Assembly: GCA_003991915.1 (NCBI GenBank)
Contig: RQTK01000132.1
Coordinates: 442,596 to 506,595 of the forward strand
Reading direction: 5' to 3'
DNA length: 64,000 nucleotides
Source of the DNA: Elysia chlorotica
Lineage: Eukaryota; Mollusca; Gastropoda; Plakobranchidae
Part shown: positions 1 to 13,008 of the stretch, in pieces
Position numbering within the stretch: the first letter of the stretch is position 1
Layout: each line of letters begins with the position of its first letter
Program-made: the position numbers and the translations under genes
The notes under the pieces: model-generated
Told to the model about the DNA's origin: nothing
Database searches by the model: none
Seen by the model: the letters and a program-made list of their open reading frames with translations, nothing else

Positions 1-953
1 CCTGTGTATTAAGCTACCGAGACAGGGGCCCTAATCACTCCCTCCCCCCCCCCCCCCCTCTCTAAAATGTTCCATAAATATCCTTACTTTTCATATAGAT
101 TGCTAGGGCACAACGTGATACATTCAGTGTTTTAAATGCACATATAAATTGAATGCTTTTTCGTTTACAATTTTTCGCAATTTCACTTAGTTTCGACTTA
201 GTGGTGTAAAAAACAAAACAAAAACAAAAAGCCCAAAAAAAAAACAAAAAACAACAACAACCAAACAAAACAAAACAAAAAAATGGAGGCGTATATGAAT
301 TTCTAATGTCGTTTTACAAAAAAATAGGAAGAAAAACCTACATGTCTACTAGTAAAAAAAACATTTTTCTCATTCATATTGATTTTATGGAAAAAATAAT
401 TGAAATCGAATATATACACTAATTATGCTATAAATTATTTATTAGTGTAGTTTGTAAGCAAGCAATACGGTAACATTGTAACTTGTAAGAAGTGCGGTTC
501 GAATATTGCGTGGGAGTGTCTCTCCTTCCTTCGATATTTAATAAACAGTGGTGCTTTTATTCAAATACTTGGTCCTTTGTATTACGTCTTTGCCTTCAGA
601 ATCTGTGGTTTTTAACTACCTTCTTTATGTATTCATTATAATCTCAACCATTTCTTTGATTACATTCCTGACACGTTCAGTCAACATAGCCTATCAAACA
701 TAATGAGAAACAGAGGGAGAACAAAGAACATGCTTTCTGTGATTTTTCATCTTTGCCTCATTAGCGTGATATCGAATAATGCCAGAATTTTACATAATAA
801 TAAAGTCAAAATGTTTGTTTTCGCTGTCTTTGATTTTGGACATGTTAGTTTACTTTTATTGCTATTATTATGTTCATTTAGTTGGTTTTGTTCCAATTCA
901 CCGTTTAAATGATGCCTTGAAGCTGTTCTGTCCAGAGACGAGAGAGGGAGATA

Positions 954-1054
<101 letters not shown>

Positions 1055-2022
1055 GGGAGATAAACAGAGATAGACAGACGAACAGCTACATAAACAGAGA
1101 CAGTAACAGAAACAGACAGACAGGCAGAAAGACAGAGAGTGAGACAAAAAAGAGAGATAGGGCGGGGGCGACAGAGACAGAGAGAGAAATAGAGGTAGGG
1201 ACAGAGGAAAAAACGGACAGACTCAGGTGATTAAAGATTTCAAGCATAAAAGTAACATTTGCACCATAAGCCTAATTAATATTGATTTCCAGTATTTACA
1301 AAGAATACATTTTGTTTCATTCTTTCTGTCAAACACCCTCCATCCCAAGTCCGAAGATATGAAGTTAAATGAAAATGTAGTATCCAATTGAGCAGAGCAC
1401 TCTTAAACTTTTGAGAGCAAGAATAAGAATGATGAACAACTGATGGACAAAAAGAGCCAATGACTGGCAAAAAGGGAATGGCGAATCGGCCGAGGGGCAT
1501 AATTATAGCTAAGCAGATGAGAAAGATATCATGGTGAGGCGCATCAGCTTTTCTTGTCACAAAACAGAGAAATATGTTGGTAAAACAAGAGGGCTACATC
1601 CTTCAGTAGATTGACACAGTCTTGTAGAACAGGCCGAACCATTACAATTAAAAACTATGTCATATTGTTACTTACAAAAAAGATAAATTGATCGCTTCTT
1701 TTCTATACTCTCTTTAAAAAAACAAGCAAATTTCAAAACACATGCAGTGAAAATATTAATTTTTTTCCCTAAGAATTACTAAATTTTGGTTACAATCTTA
1801 CGGGGTATTTTGTATCAATCGTCTTAGACACAAATGTCTAATTAAAAAATGAAGATTAATCACACAATATAGTACATGCCTGGACAGATCAGAAAGAATT
1901 CCATTTTATGTTATTTTTAAACAGTTTCGTGCTTTTTTTGTATAAACTCTTTGTTTCGATTTTGTTGACTAAATATTAATTTTGATTATTAAAGCATTCT
2001 TGATTGCCTCCGTTCGTCCAGA

Positions 2023-2187
2023 ATGGAAATAAGCGGCCAGGTTTATCTTCTGTCCGGCTTCAGAGAAGACAACCATGGCGTAGATATATTACGGTTGAGT
2101 TTCTGTGACGATGGAGGCCAATATCGTTTTCTTCGATTCTATGACCCGTTAGGTTTCGTCTCTGTAGCATGCATTTCCTTTTTGTAA
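2023..2187 (+). other. Small open frame, 54 codons, unknown
   Basis: An ATG at 2023 opens 54 codons ending in TAA at 2185. The composition looks more protein-like than most of the flanking DNA: it begins MEISGQVYLLSGF and later has CDDGGQYRFLRFYDPLGF. The ATG lies two bases after a possible splice acceptor (CGTCCAG). I do not recognise the peptide and see no partner exon. It could be a chance frame or a fragment of an old element. Confidence 0.15.
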
Positions 2188-2327
2188 AGGTGCTGTTACT
2201 CAAGCTGTTATGGTAAGAACACTGTTCTGATCTTGGTCGTCCTTACAGATATGACGTTAATTGTGTCTTCCTTCATGGAGGATGTTCTTTTTTTTATATT
2301 ACAACGTTTTTTGAAAGCCTGGAATTT

Positions 2328-2337
2328 CATGATGATG

Positions 2338-2397
<60 letters not shown>

Positions 2398-2398
2398 G
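2328..2398. repeat. ATG/TAA trinucleotide microsatellite
   Basis: About twenty uninterrupted TAA/ATA units are preceded by a few GAT units. The poly-Ile frames across it on both strands are artefacts of the repeat. Confidence 0.95.
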
Positions 2399-4500
2399 TA
2401 ATGATTGTCCTGTTCCTATTCATCGATGTTATAGCATTAGGACTGCAGACAAACTTAAGCGTTCATGGACAATTTTTCAGGAAACGCATTAATTTGTTTG
2501 TTTAAAACGGAAATGTGACCTCCATTTCAAACCGCTGCGATGCCCGCATTATTTCCATCACCGATATTTGAATTGGGCTCGGCTGCCTGACGGCTATCAG
2601 TATTAGTGTCAGTGACATAGGGCGCCCATCGCCGTACGATGACTCCTCTGTGGTTATTGATCCCGGGGTCGGAACTCGGAACAAACATGCTTGACAGCCT
2701 GGACCACAGGATTCGTAATCTCCACAATTTTAAGATTGTTATGTTGTTATCTCAGGTAAAAGAGTAGCCTCCGCGGAATTATTGGGAGGTAGCCAAAGGA
2801 AAAAAAAGATAACTGTAATGGGTTGAGAAGAGAATAACGAGATGGAATAAAACACGAAAAAGTTGATTTTTGTAGAACATTTTTTCTATTTTTGTTTGTT
2901 AGTACAACCGTTGTGTAAAGAAATGGAAAATAAATAGCGACATATTGTGGGAAAAAAACCTGAATCTAAATGCTCCAGATGTACTGCTAGACACACACTC
3001 TGAGTCATTTAACAAAAGGACACTAAAAGTTATAAAAATGCCTATCTAAAAAGTGAAATATGGAAAAGGTTCACATCTCATAAATATATTTCAAAAGATC
3101 TTAATTGGTATACCCAATGACAACGTATTGGATTAAAAAAGGCATATTGCTCAATCTTCAACCTTATATTAATGACCTTGCCATTCATGATCGAAACACA
3201 ACTGTTTTTAAAAGGCATTTCATATATTGTGTCTACGAGATAAAAAATGACGAGAGGGCAAAAAAAGGAAAAGATTGCAAAGCCGAGGAAAAGACTTGTT
3301 TAAAAGTATAAGTTTGTCAGATCTTCCATTTTTTCTGATGTACATTGTAGGTACATTTTAAGCGTTACTGCTTCTTTAATCATAAAATTATTAAAACAGA
3401 TTATTGAATAACAAGTTATAAAGATATATTGGATGGAAAATATAGTAGGACAACTGAAAATGAAATATTACTTTGCTTATTGAAATTCGATGACATGTCT
3501 AATGCTTTGTTCTATTTAAAAGAAAAAGGAAAATTTCTAATAAGAGAAGGGTGAGCTTAGGGTACTGGTTGAAGTACAAACCAAAGTGACTGTATTTATC
3601 TGTGTCTAAAGATAGACCTTCGAAAGAACATCAATACATAAGGACAACACCTTCCATAGATTTTTGGGGGGACAATAAACTATATTTTACAAAAATGAAT
3701 ATATAATGTTATTGTGCGCGGTAACCCTGATTACTGTTGATAAAATGAATTTATACAAAGCAGAATAGTTATGACAAGAAGCTTCATAGATCTCCTATAA
3801 CTGCAAAAACTTACATGCCTGAGCAGAACTCAGCCCAATAAAGGAAAAAAAGCCACAAAAAACACGTGAGAGTGACAGTAGGACAGAATAAAAGCTAATG
3901 CACAAACCCAATATGTGCAGCGCTTGATCAAATAAAAATTGCCTTGACTATGTGAAAATTGATCGATCATCATGAAATTTCAGGAATAGGTGACCTGTTT
4001 ATTATAGGATTACATTAAAACAAAATGTACAATGTTTACTTATACTTTTGCTGAACTCCAAAACACACAAACCAAGATGCAGCTTCATTCAAAAAGTTTG
4101 AGGAAAGTGTGCAATCAGAGGGGCTTCTATTGAGATACTTTTCCCAATTAGGAAAACTACAGATAGTACACACAGTGAGTTCAATCCGGCAAACATGTTT
4201 ATTATACAGTGTGATCAAATTTTGGGTAAAAAAAAAGTTCAAATAGGGACAGCTTGATGGAAAAGGCACTTGTCGCTGCCCTCAGGATACAATCACTGAA
4301 AATGTTGAAAATTATTAAGACCCCATAAACACAGATGGAAGAAAACGATAGGCCTGAAAACTCAGTCTAAACATTACTCAACCGCCTTAATTTCAAGAAT
4401 GAAATAGAGTAAGCACACGTCCGCTAGCTCCCCGTATCAATAACATTGTAAGCTCTTTTTGTGAGACTATCGCTAAAATCTATTATCTTTGATCATACTC

Positions 4501-4890
4501 ATCGTCTTTTGGGACATGGACGGTAATATAATTTCTGACTATCTTACGAAGAAAATAACGATGAGCGGGGACTACTACTCACAACTACTGCGGAGACCAA
4601 ACCATGATATGGTTGTAAACTGTCCAGAGAAACTTTGAAAAGGTGGTTTTGGTTTTGCAGGACAATGCACCGTCTCATCGTATCGTGGGTGTCAGTAGTT
4701 GCTGAAGGCGATTGCGGGTTTCACGTTACTTTACCTCACCCTGCTCGCTCACCCCATAAGGCCCCTTCAAAATTTCCCCCTGTTGAATGGCATTGCAGAA
4801 AGACTTCAGAGGAACGTCTTTCAAGTTTCCACAACTGGGGCAGACTGGTTTAGGGCCAAATACAATGCTTTTTCTTTTGACTTTGTAAGT
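4501..4890 (+). mobile_element. Mariner-type transposase remnant
   Basis: Reading the plus strand from 4501 gives a peptide beginning IVFWDMDGNIISDYL, then SGDYYSQLLRR and PEKL, followed by a stop. In shifted frames it continues with LVLQDNAPSHR, then CGFHVTLPHP and APSKF, then WFRAKYNAFSFDF. The order matches the second half of mariner/Tc1-superfamily transposases: the WD.G block, the YY..LL block, the catalytic QDNA.H block and the HPP(Y)SPDLAPSD block. The reading frame is broken by a stop and at least two shifts, and the third catalytic Asp of the PSD motif is Lys here. No N-terminal helix-turn-helix half or terminal inverted repeats were found. It is an inactive fossil fragment, probably tens of percent diverged from an intact copy. 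Confidence 0.8.
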
Positions 4891-5039
4891 CCAGGAAGAG
4901 ATAGAAGAAGCGATAAAAGTAATTTAGTAAAATTCCATGCGAATCGGAAGTTTCCTTTATAGTCAGGGCAGTCAATCTTTGATTGACACTCGACAGTGCG
5001 TGGGACAGACCAGGTGAGGCTACTAAAGAAATAGAAAGA

Positions 5040-5110
5040 CAGAAAGATCCCCCCTCTCTCTCTGTCTCTCTCTCTCTGTCTCTCTCTCGTTCTCTCTATT
5101 TCTCTCTCCC
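5040..5110. repeat. Imperfect CT-rich tract
   Basis: Degenerate TCTC/TGTC simple sequence, intergenic, just downstream of the mariner remnant. It produces Ser/Leu-rich and Arg/Glu-rich pseudo-frames on the two strands. Confidence 0.85.
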
Positions 5111-7119
5111 TTCTTTTTTGTTTCTCTGCCTCTCTATATCGCCCTTTCACTTTTTCCCGTTAGTGAATGGTCAAAACCCTTTGCATTTTAAAGTTTATTC
5201 AAACATTTCCTATTTTATTTGTTCTTTTTTATTTCTTCAACTTTCATATACATTTTCTGATTAGTTGGTTGTTTTTTTTTTGTCATTCTCTTTAACATCC
5301 GCATTGTTTTGCCAACTTGAAATTTTATAGTCAATCTCAGGTCTCCGAATCGTGTATTTTCTTTTCCATTTTGAACGTTTTACCCTTGAAAACTATATCG
5401 TGATGTCGATACCAGAAGTTTTTTACTAGTAACTATTTTTATGTAACTTTAATGTGTGGTCAGAACATCTTGCAATGTGTTAAAAGATGTTTCTGAAAGT
5501 TTCTCTTGATCAAAAGAGATCTCCTGTTTTTAAATGTTTTATTGCAATTCAACATTCATTGTTTTATTCGTGGACTAATTAACTTTCTTTTGCTTAACCG
5601 ATGCTGTTTTTTCTTGTCTTTTATCCTTTTCTTATAAAGTCTTTGCAAAAAAATTGCCGAGTGCCTACACGATAGTCTCAAACAGTGTAGTTTCTCCTTC
5701 GCAGGTTTTCTTAGGATATCCCTTATTTTCTCTCATTGGCCTATTAGGCCAGATTTAATTTACTTAAAATTGTTATTCGGTTGCTGTTTAAAAATTCATT
5801 GGATAGTTTTGATAAAAGATATATTCGAAGTAGTCTTAACAGGTTTTGGGGACAATCTTCCTCCACATAACTTTCTCCAAACAACAAACGATAAAACAAT
5901 ACACGGGGAAAACATTGCTTTAAACATTCAACCAAGATTTGAATTGAATTGAGCACAACCATTTTAATCAAGATCAAGATGTCATGTACATTGACGATAT
6001 TAAAAAGTGATACCACAACAATTCTTTAGATTTGTACAACTTTCATCACTTTGGTATTACATTGTGACACAACATGGAAGATGTAAGTAATGACAATAAA
6101 ACATATCTTTCTTGTACAGTGCAAAATTATGTAAAAAATAATTATTTACAAGTCATTTTTGTATATCATTAAAAAACAATTCGACAGACAAAAGACAATG
6201 TTGTTATGCAGAGGCTATACCAAGAAAAAATAAAGATAATGAGGGCCTTTTAAATAAGAACAAATGTATCCAGTTTATAATTATGTTTCCACGGCAGACT
6301 TTTACAGGCACTAAGTTTCTGTGCTCCAGGTGCTGAAGGCCAGCCTGTTTAGATTTTTATTTATTGGAAGTTTAGAGCTGAAAGTCTTTATTCAAACAAT
6401 TTGCTTAACAATGGTTGAAAATATGTTGCTCTTTGTGTTTAGACCTACTGCTGATAGGATCTTTTACATTTACCAAAATCTTTTAATTCGTGTCTTTTTC
6501 TCAAAAATATTATTTTAATCAACATGCAATAGAAAACGTTGTTATGAATGAAAAAGAATTGTATTGAAAGAGCATCATATAAAGAATAGGTGTGTGCGGC
6601 TGTAGAAGAAAAGTGACCTACTGATCCCATTTGAAGAGTGTATAAGAGCAAAACACGTAAAAAGATATAAATGTATGAATGCAAACCCTATTGACAAAAC
6701 TATAAGCGTCATAGAGTACTCTTAATAGTAAATTTTGAGAACCGTGATGCACCTTAGAAATCAAGAGAAACAGCCCCCTAGAGAAGAAAGCAGTATCACC
6801 AACCTTCATATCCATCACTATAAAGCTGTTTTCCTTTAGGCACAAAAGGTACAAAGATATATACGTAATACTGATCGCTCACAGAGCACAGTTTGAAAAA
6901 AAAAAAAGATGTATCCGAACCACGATAGGACCCCAAGATCAGGATTATCTGTTTCAGTAATTTTCTAAATCAACCAAAATAAAGTAGCAAAGTTTGACTC
7001 TCATATTTCATTCTCATTTCCAAAAGATATAACGGCTGTTTTTTGGGGTTTTTTTGGTGTTTGAAAAAAAAAGATTTATTATGAAAAAGAGTAAACAAAA
7101 GAATTTGGACTATTCTCTG

Positions 7120-7320
7120 TCCCCGCGGCCTGTGGGCGTGAGATCCAGTCTGAAGGGACTATGAAATGTCATGGGACTGGAAGTAAAGCTCCACCGCCCG
7201 CTGATCAATACCAGAGTTTACCGCCCCATGCCTGCGGGCTCGCACAGAGAGATGTCGGAACTCAGACGTAACATCATGCCCCCCATTGGTCTCCGATGAG
7301 TTTTCCAGGAGAAAAAACGG
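7120..7320. other. GC-richer block of unknown nature
   Basis: This block is clearly richer in G+C than its surroundings. On the minus strand it carries an open frame containing TSEFRHLSVRARRHG and DQRAVELYFQSHDIS before a stop at about 7159. I do not recognise it. No splice-consistent link to the RGK gene upstream was found. A piece of a dispersed element or an unrelated exon are both possible. Confidence 0.3.
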
Positions 7321-7800
7321 AAAAAGAAGAGAGAAAAAAAACAGAAGAAGAAAAAAAGAATGAATGGTGTCAATGCACTTTGTTGCAACTGACGACATGA
7401 ATTTTTTAGCCGAGATCAGTGTAAACTCGTGCATTGGGTGTTGAGTAAATAAAATGCCATTTACTTTTATTTACTTTTTTTGTTGTCATTGTTGTTGGGT
7501 TTTTTTTTTTAGAAAACTCATCGTCCCATATTTTAAGGAACATTTTTTTTCATCTGAATTTATTTCATGTCCTGAAATTTTTAATAAAGTTTACCGATAA
7601 AAAAGAGAGCACAAAAACACGTTGTCGCTACTGATCAGCGCCGGAAGAGCATTTTTCCCTCATTATTTGAATTTGATGACAAAAATGTTTGTCAATTATT
7701 TTTTTCGTTAAAACTTTAATGAACAGAAAAGAGGGTATTAACTACACCTCCGCTTTTAGTGAAAACCCTGGTAAATATGTACATTTCTACTGTAAGTCGA

Positions 7801-8034
7801 CAGATAGTTGAGTTGGTTTCACGTCCAACGTCAGCACTCTATATGCTATATTGTGGACGGACTCCAAGACTGACCTCTGACAAACACGACAAGGTAGGGA
7901 TATCAAGACTCCTCTTTCAATCGATCACATTAAACTGACATCCTCCCAACCAGCAAGGGGCGAAATCGCCATGGCTTGAACCACGGACCGTCTACGTCGA
8001 AAGCCGATGTTCTACTCCGCGGCTACCGCGCCCC
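7801..8034 (-). mobile_element. tRNA-derived SINE, minus orientation
   Basis: Read on the minus strand, the first 75 bases (8034 down to about 7960) have the layout of a tRNA-like pol III head: GGTAGCCGCGGAGTAGAAC as an A-box-like segment and GTGGTTCAAGCC as the B box. The body downstream contains a segment (GTCCAACGTCAGCACT and TATATTGTGGAC on the plus strand) that recurs at 17.3 kb and, more diverged, at 29.5 kb, which supports a repeat family. Confidence 0.65.
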
Positions 8035-9029
8035 CTTTCTACTATAAAAACTACCCTTAGTTTGTGTTTTAAGCTTTATTCTGACTGCCCATTCTTCTCA
8101 AAAGACAATCCCAGCAAAAAATGACTTCTTCAAAACAGATGTTTTATTTCTACCAAGGCTTAATAGAAAATGAGAGTTACGAATAGTCTCTTTTTCTTTA
8201 TGCATATGATATTACATTTTAAAACCTTCTCTCATGCCTATCTGAAAAAACAACAACAGCACGCTATTGTTTATTGCGCCAACAATTTAGCCTCATTTTT
8301 TAAATTGAAAAATTCATAAACAGTGATTTCGGGGTTTTGTTTTTTACTTTATTTTTAATTATATTTTCATAGTACACGTAAATCCCACAGACTAAAATTG
8401 TTTCTTAAAAAGGCACAATATAAATATATACATACAGCAGGTAATAAAAACAGACAATACACCTTACATCCACCCCTTTTTCCCCTCATTCTGTGACGTT
8501 ATGTCTACTCGTTTAGCTTTTCGTTCATTTACTTTTAACGTTTTAAAGGCAGTAGGGAAAAAAGCCAAAAAAATAATAAGTAATTCATAGGCGCTATCAT
8601 AGAAAATTAACAGAAATCAATACATGGTAATTTATTGTTACTCTCTGTAAAAGTCTAAAACTGTAAACAGACATAAAAGATCTAAGTATGGACATCATAA
8701 GGGCGATTTTTTTTCAAACTGTATTACTGTACAGTAAAGATGATAAAATATAAGATATTCACAACCAAATTACGTTTTTTCCTGGAAAATTTGACGTAGT
8801 TTACGAACAAAAATTACTAAAGCAAATTAAATATAGCTCACTTGAAAATATACTGTTCTTTGCTTAGAATTTAAATAAAATTGTTCAAACATACACGAAT
8901 CTTGACAAATTAAGCCATAAAGTCGGAAGATGAACTTTTAAACAGGTAATCCATGTTTAGATTGGTCTCAAATTTTTTACTCGAACCATGAAATACAACC
9001 ACATATGATTTTGCTTTTTTAAGTCATTG

Positions 9030-9035
9030 TTTATT
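9030..9035 (-). terminator. Candidate poly(A) signal, RGK gene
   Basis: The minus strand reads AATAAA here, about 140 bases downstream of the TGA stop at 9175. It is the first canonical hexamer after the stop that I saw. AT-rich DNA gives such hexamers by chance, so the assignment is tentative. Confidence 0.3.
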
Positions 9036-9174
9036 GTACATCTTCTTTAGTGTATTACTACTTCAGAACAGATTATCATTATTATGGGCTCACAAATTAC
9101 CCTAACCAGGAGATTCGACAGAAACGAATGTATTTTATTGCGTCCCATCGAAATAATGTCCAATGTTTTCTTTT

Positions 9175-9467
9175 TCAAAGTACATACAGGTTCTCACACG
9201 ACTTGGAAAGATAGTCTTTCCGAAAAATTTTATTCAACAGATGTTTGCTTCTGCCATAGCAGCCGCTCTCTTTGGCGTTTCCTGTGCTGTTGGTTCCGCT
9301 TCCGTCATGATGATGTCTGCCTTGAGCTGTACTTCCGGTGTTTGGGGTGTGCGCATTGAGGCGAATCTGCGAGACCACGCCCACCAGCAGTTCGTCAACA
9401 TTGTGGTTCAGAACGACGGAGGTCTCGATGTACTTACAGTCGTAGGTGGTCGCCACGCTTTTCGCCT
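9175..9467 (-). CDS. RGK: RGK GTPase, last coding exon (G5 and C-terminus)
   Basis: The acceptor is TTTTCAG|AG and the first two bases complete a Glu codon. The exon encodes 96 residues and ends TGA at 9177-9175. It starts EAKSVATTYDCKYIETSV, which contains the G5-like ETS motif, followed by LNHNVDELLVGVVSQIRL, the typical last helix of RGK G domains. The tail has a Gly/Asn/His-rich stretch, a basic stretch (RSKHLLNKIFRKDYL) and the terminal SKSCENLYVL. The basic stretch is where relatives bind membrane lipid and calmodulin; here that is inferred by position. There is no prenylation motif, as expected for RGK proteins. Confidence 0.92.
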
Positions 9468-11595
9468 CTGAAAATTTGTGAACGAGAAAAAAATTAAAAT
9501 TTGAGAAAAGCCACTATCCATGAGCAACATGACAAGTTAAGTTGCTCAAGGTTAAAATTAATTTCCTGAGTTGATATAATTTAAATGTTAAATTCCATTC
9601 CAATGAGATTTATTTTTCAAGGTGACGCAAATAAATTTGTTCCTTTTCAAGAAACGCTTTTTTACGAGAGATCCATAATGTATCACCGACGTTTTTTTTC
9701 TATTTTTTTCAGAAGAGGAGAATAGGTAAAAAAAAAAGATGCAGACAATAAAAACATTGGTCAACATCACACCAGTACTTAAATGACTAAATAATTCGGC
9801 CCAAGAGACACATCGAGAAGGCAATATCAACTATCTTTAAATGGCATGGACTGTCATAACTTTGGATCCATAAAACACAAGACAGCACTGTTTGCTGAGA
9901 AGAAAATCCCTTTAAAAACTTCTACTCAAAATGAACAAAAAAGACCATCATTTGTCTCGAACAAAATAAAATTTGTCATGCTTCTGTCGCCTCTCGTTTT
10001 AGAAATGTATTACCTCTTACTCAACAGAAGTTCACAAAAGCTCTTTTTTTGTTTCTTTAGTAAGTGGACAGTACTGATGCAAGAAAACCAAGGGAACACA
10101 GCTTCGAGACTCATAAAGTGAATCAGATTGGCATAACTTTGTTGCCCAAAAATATCATAAATTAAAGTTTTGTCTGAGGACTAACAAGTACGATTTAAAA
10201 GATCCAATTTACCTTAGCTATTTACCAAAATTGTGACATAGTACAATAATCATAACGAAACGGAAAACCATCCTAAGAAATGCGTTGGTAAGAACGATTT
10301 CTAATTTGCCCTGCTTTCGTTATATCCAATTCTACTGAAGTTAACCAAATATAGCTCCTTGTGTTTTTCTTTGGCTCACCGCAATCTTTGAGACAACAAA
10401 AACATTGATTGAAACATAATACTTGAATGTCTTATTACCTTAGCTGGAGGGATAACATCGAGAAGACAATGTTAATTAACCATCTTTTCACGTGAAACGG
10501 GTTAAAATTACCTTGAGGCCAGGATTTAGAAGACCGCAATGCTTTGGCTAAACACAGACTCAAATAGGATTGAATTCAGAAATGAATTTTTTCGCAAAAC
10601 TGAATAATAAACAAAGTTATATGAAAGAAACAGAATAGCTCACTCAGAATATCTTGCTACAAACAACCTCACGTTTCCACCTCTTCTATTATCTTCAGAA
10701 TCCTATTATCTACAGAATCCACCAAAAGTGCATTAAATAGCTCAAGGAGACAGAAAAGCTACGCTTTTTAGCTTTCAGGCAAAGGGCACAAGTAAAAACG
10801 GTGTTGGATCGATAATAAAACTAAGAAAAAAAAATACCTGTAATGACTGAGAAAGAAAGAAAATTGACGGCTAACTAAAGTATTAGGTTCGTATTTTTCC
10901 TCTTGTACTTTTGTGAATACTATTCAAACTGGTAATTTTTATTCCATTGTCTAGACCCCACTTGCGTACTCCACGGCGAAAATACGGAACAAGAAGAAAA
11001 GAGTTGCCCTTTTTTAGTTGACTAAAATGATTCAAATGCGCAGTAAATCCCCGATTGGGTATTTTTCCTCCAAAAATAAAACAAGATAAAAAATTTTATA
11101 AATACTTTTCAAATGCAGCAAGACATTTTGATTTTGTTTTCAAATAGACCTAGTTTAAATTCTTTGATTTTATAACACCATTAAAATTTTTTTGTAAGAT
11201 TCACATTTCCTTTTTCTCATCACTTATTGTCTTTCCGTATTCTCCTTGTATCTCTGTGTGCTCACCAATACCTTTCTCACAACTTACGTATCTCTCTACA
11301 CGTATGTGTGTGTGTGTGTATGTATGTGTATGTATGTATGTATGTATGTATGTATGTATGTATGTATGTATGTATGTATGTATGTATGTATGTGTGTATG
11401 TATGTATGTATGTATGTATGTATGTATGTATGTATGTATGTATGTATGTATGTATGTATGTATGTATGTATGTATGTATGTATGTATGTATGTATGTATG
11501 TATGTGCTTGCGTGCATGCGAGTATGTATGTATGTATGTATATATATGTATGTATGTATAAAATGACTATTCACGTATTATACATATGTACTACG

Positions 11596-11631
<36 letters not shown>

Positions 11632-12034
11632 TCCGTGCGTGTATGTATGTATGTATGTATGTATGTATGTATGTATGTGCGTGCGTATGTATGTATGTAT
11701 GTATGTATGTATGTATGTATGTATGTATGTATGTGAATTATGCCTCTGGCTGATACAGCAGTCCATATATTCCTGCACTGTCCGCGCTGTCTCTGTGACG
11801 GCATATAAAGTTGTCAGACGTTCGTCTTGGGACCATTCCACAATATAGTCTATATAGTGCTCACTTTGGGCGTTAACTCTACTCAGCTAAACTAATCTAG
11901 TGTAAATAGATCATAAAAATCATAAAAATGTTGATTTTCTTCTCGTAATTTTCCGTGGAGGGATCAAAAGGTCCCGATGTACGTGTAAGATTATATTTAA
12001 AAAGGCCCCTTATGGCATAAACTGATTTCCTCAC
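9468..12034 (-). other. RGK intron
   Basis: GT-AG intron of 2.57 kb (donor GTGAGG at 12034, acceptor ending at 9468). It contains the long GTAT/GTGC microsatellite at 11302-11734. The rest is AT-rich with no recognised feature. Confidence 0.85.
11302..11734. repeat. GTAT/GTGC compound microsatellite
   Basis: Over 400 bases of TATG tetranucleotide repeats, interrupted at about 11508-11595 by non-repeat sequence and a block of nine or so GTGC units at 11594-11640. It gives periodic Tyr-Val-Cys-Met and Ile-His-Thr frames in several registers, none of them real genes. Confidence 0.97.
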
Positions 12035-12218
12035 CGTCTGTGGACATCTCCTTGGTGCGCACCAGGTCGCACTTGTTGGCGACGAGGATCACCGGGCCCG
12101 GCCAGTCGTCCATCTTGCGCAGCTCGTACAGCAGGTCGGTGGCGCGCTCGAAAGTGGACCGGTCGTCGATGGTGAACACAATCACAAAGGCGTCTGGTCC
12201 CTGCACGGCATGCAGGTT
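12035..12218 (-). CDS. RGK: RGK GTPase exon: central G domain with G4
   Basis: The exon starts after CCCTCTGCAG and ends before GTGAGG: 61 codons plus one base. It begins NLHAVQGPDAFVIVFTI, then DRSTFERATDLLYELRK, and carries the G4 guanine-specificity motif as NKCDLVRTKE, which closely parallels the NKSDLVRSRE of vertebrate RGK proteins. In Ras the preceding region would hold DxxG; as in other RGK proteins no such motif is visible. It is much more G+C-rich than the flanking introns. Confidence 0.95.
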
Positions 12219-12314
12219 CTGCAGAGGGGGAAAAGCAAGCAGATTAGAACTTGTTGATGGTTATATATGTCCATTGACAGCAACTAGGCTATGTCGGGAA
12301 CGGGGGACGAGTTG

Positions 12315-12510
12315 TCGCAAATGGTAAGACGGTAAAGGAGGGCGGCAAAGTGGCCGCCTGTCCTTATCAAGAGGTTCCCGATGCGAATCCCACGATTGGT
12401 CGAAAATGTGTTTGTCTGATTTTGTTTCCTACTGGTTGGGTTGGGGTCAGCAAAATATGGCAGTTGATACAGGATTCGTGGTATCCCCGCAGTGTCTCTA
12501 TGAGGCAGCA
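12315..12510 (+). mobile_element. SINE-like element, plus orientation
   Basis: A tRNA-like head has a B-box-like segment CCCGATGCGAATCCCAC near 12375-12393. The body has CTACTGGTTGGGTTGGGGTC followed by ATACAGGATTCGTGG. The exact ends are not visible, and it is diverged. Confidence 0.4.
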
Positions 12511-13008
12511 GGTAAATTTATGAGATGTTAGTTCAAATCTAGCCTATAATATAGTACTAACATTGGAAACTAAGAAACATTCAAACCAGCTATATTGAGG
12601 AAAGATCCCAAGTCTTACAATTCAATAGCTACCAAACAGAGACAGAACAGGTATTCCATTGACTTCCGTGTTTTGTCGGTCACATCATACTGTCACCGAA
12701 CCAGCCAAAAGGACAACCAACCAAAATCGAGCTCTGGGTAGAAGATGCTACGCCTCGCAGCTGCCTTTAGTCTATTTACTCTTCAAATGGAACTGACAAG
12801 GGCTTCACCGAAAACCAAAATGATGTATTCTCTTTTTTTTCACACCATCTCTTTTTCACTCAAACCAGTATGAAAAAATATATTTCCAATATATATTAAT
12901 GTTTTTTTAGAAAGAAGACTAAAATAGATTTATTTAATTTCCGCGCCACCTTTCGCGTGTATACCTCGCCAGCGCAAATTAGTATTTCATTATGTTTTCA
13001 ATTCATAT

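Noticed and set aside
9084-9471. Plus-strand frames over the last RGK exon
   Set aside because: Antisense shadows; the minus strand has splice sites, the ETS motif and the RGK C-terminus.
11302-11734. CRISPR-like or satellite array
   Set aside because: The unit is four bases with no spacers, so it is a simple microsatellite.
11227-11848. Long frames of repeated Tyr-Val-Cys-Met and Ile-His-Thr
   Set aside because: They are readings of the GTAT/GTGC microsatellite in several frames of both strands, with no splice or start context.
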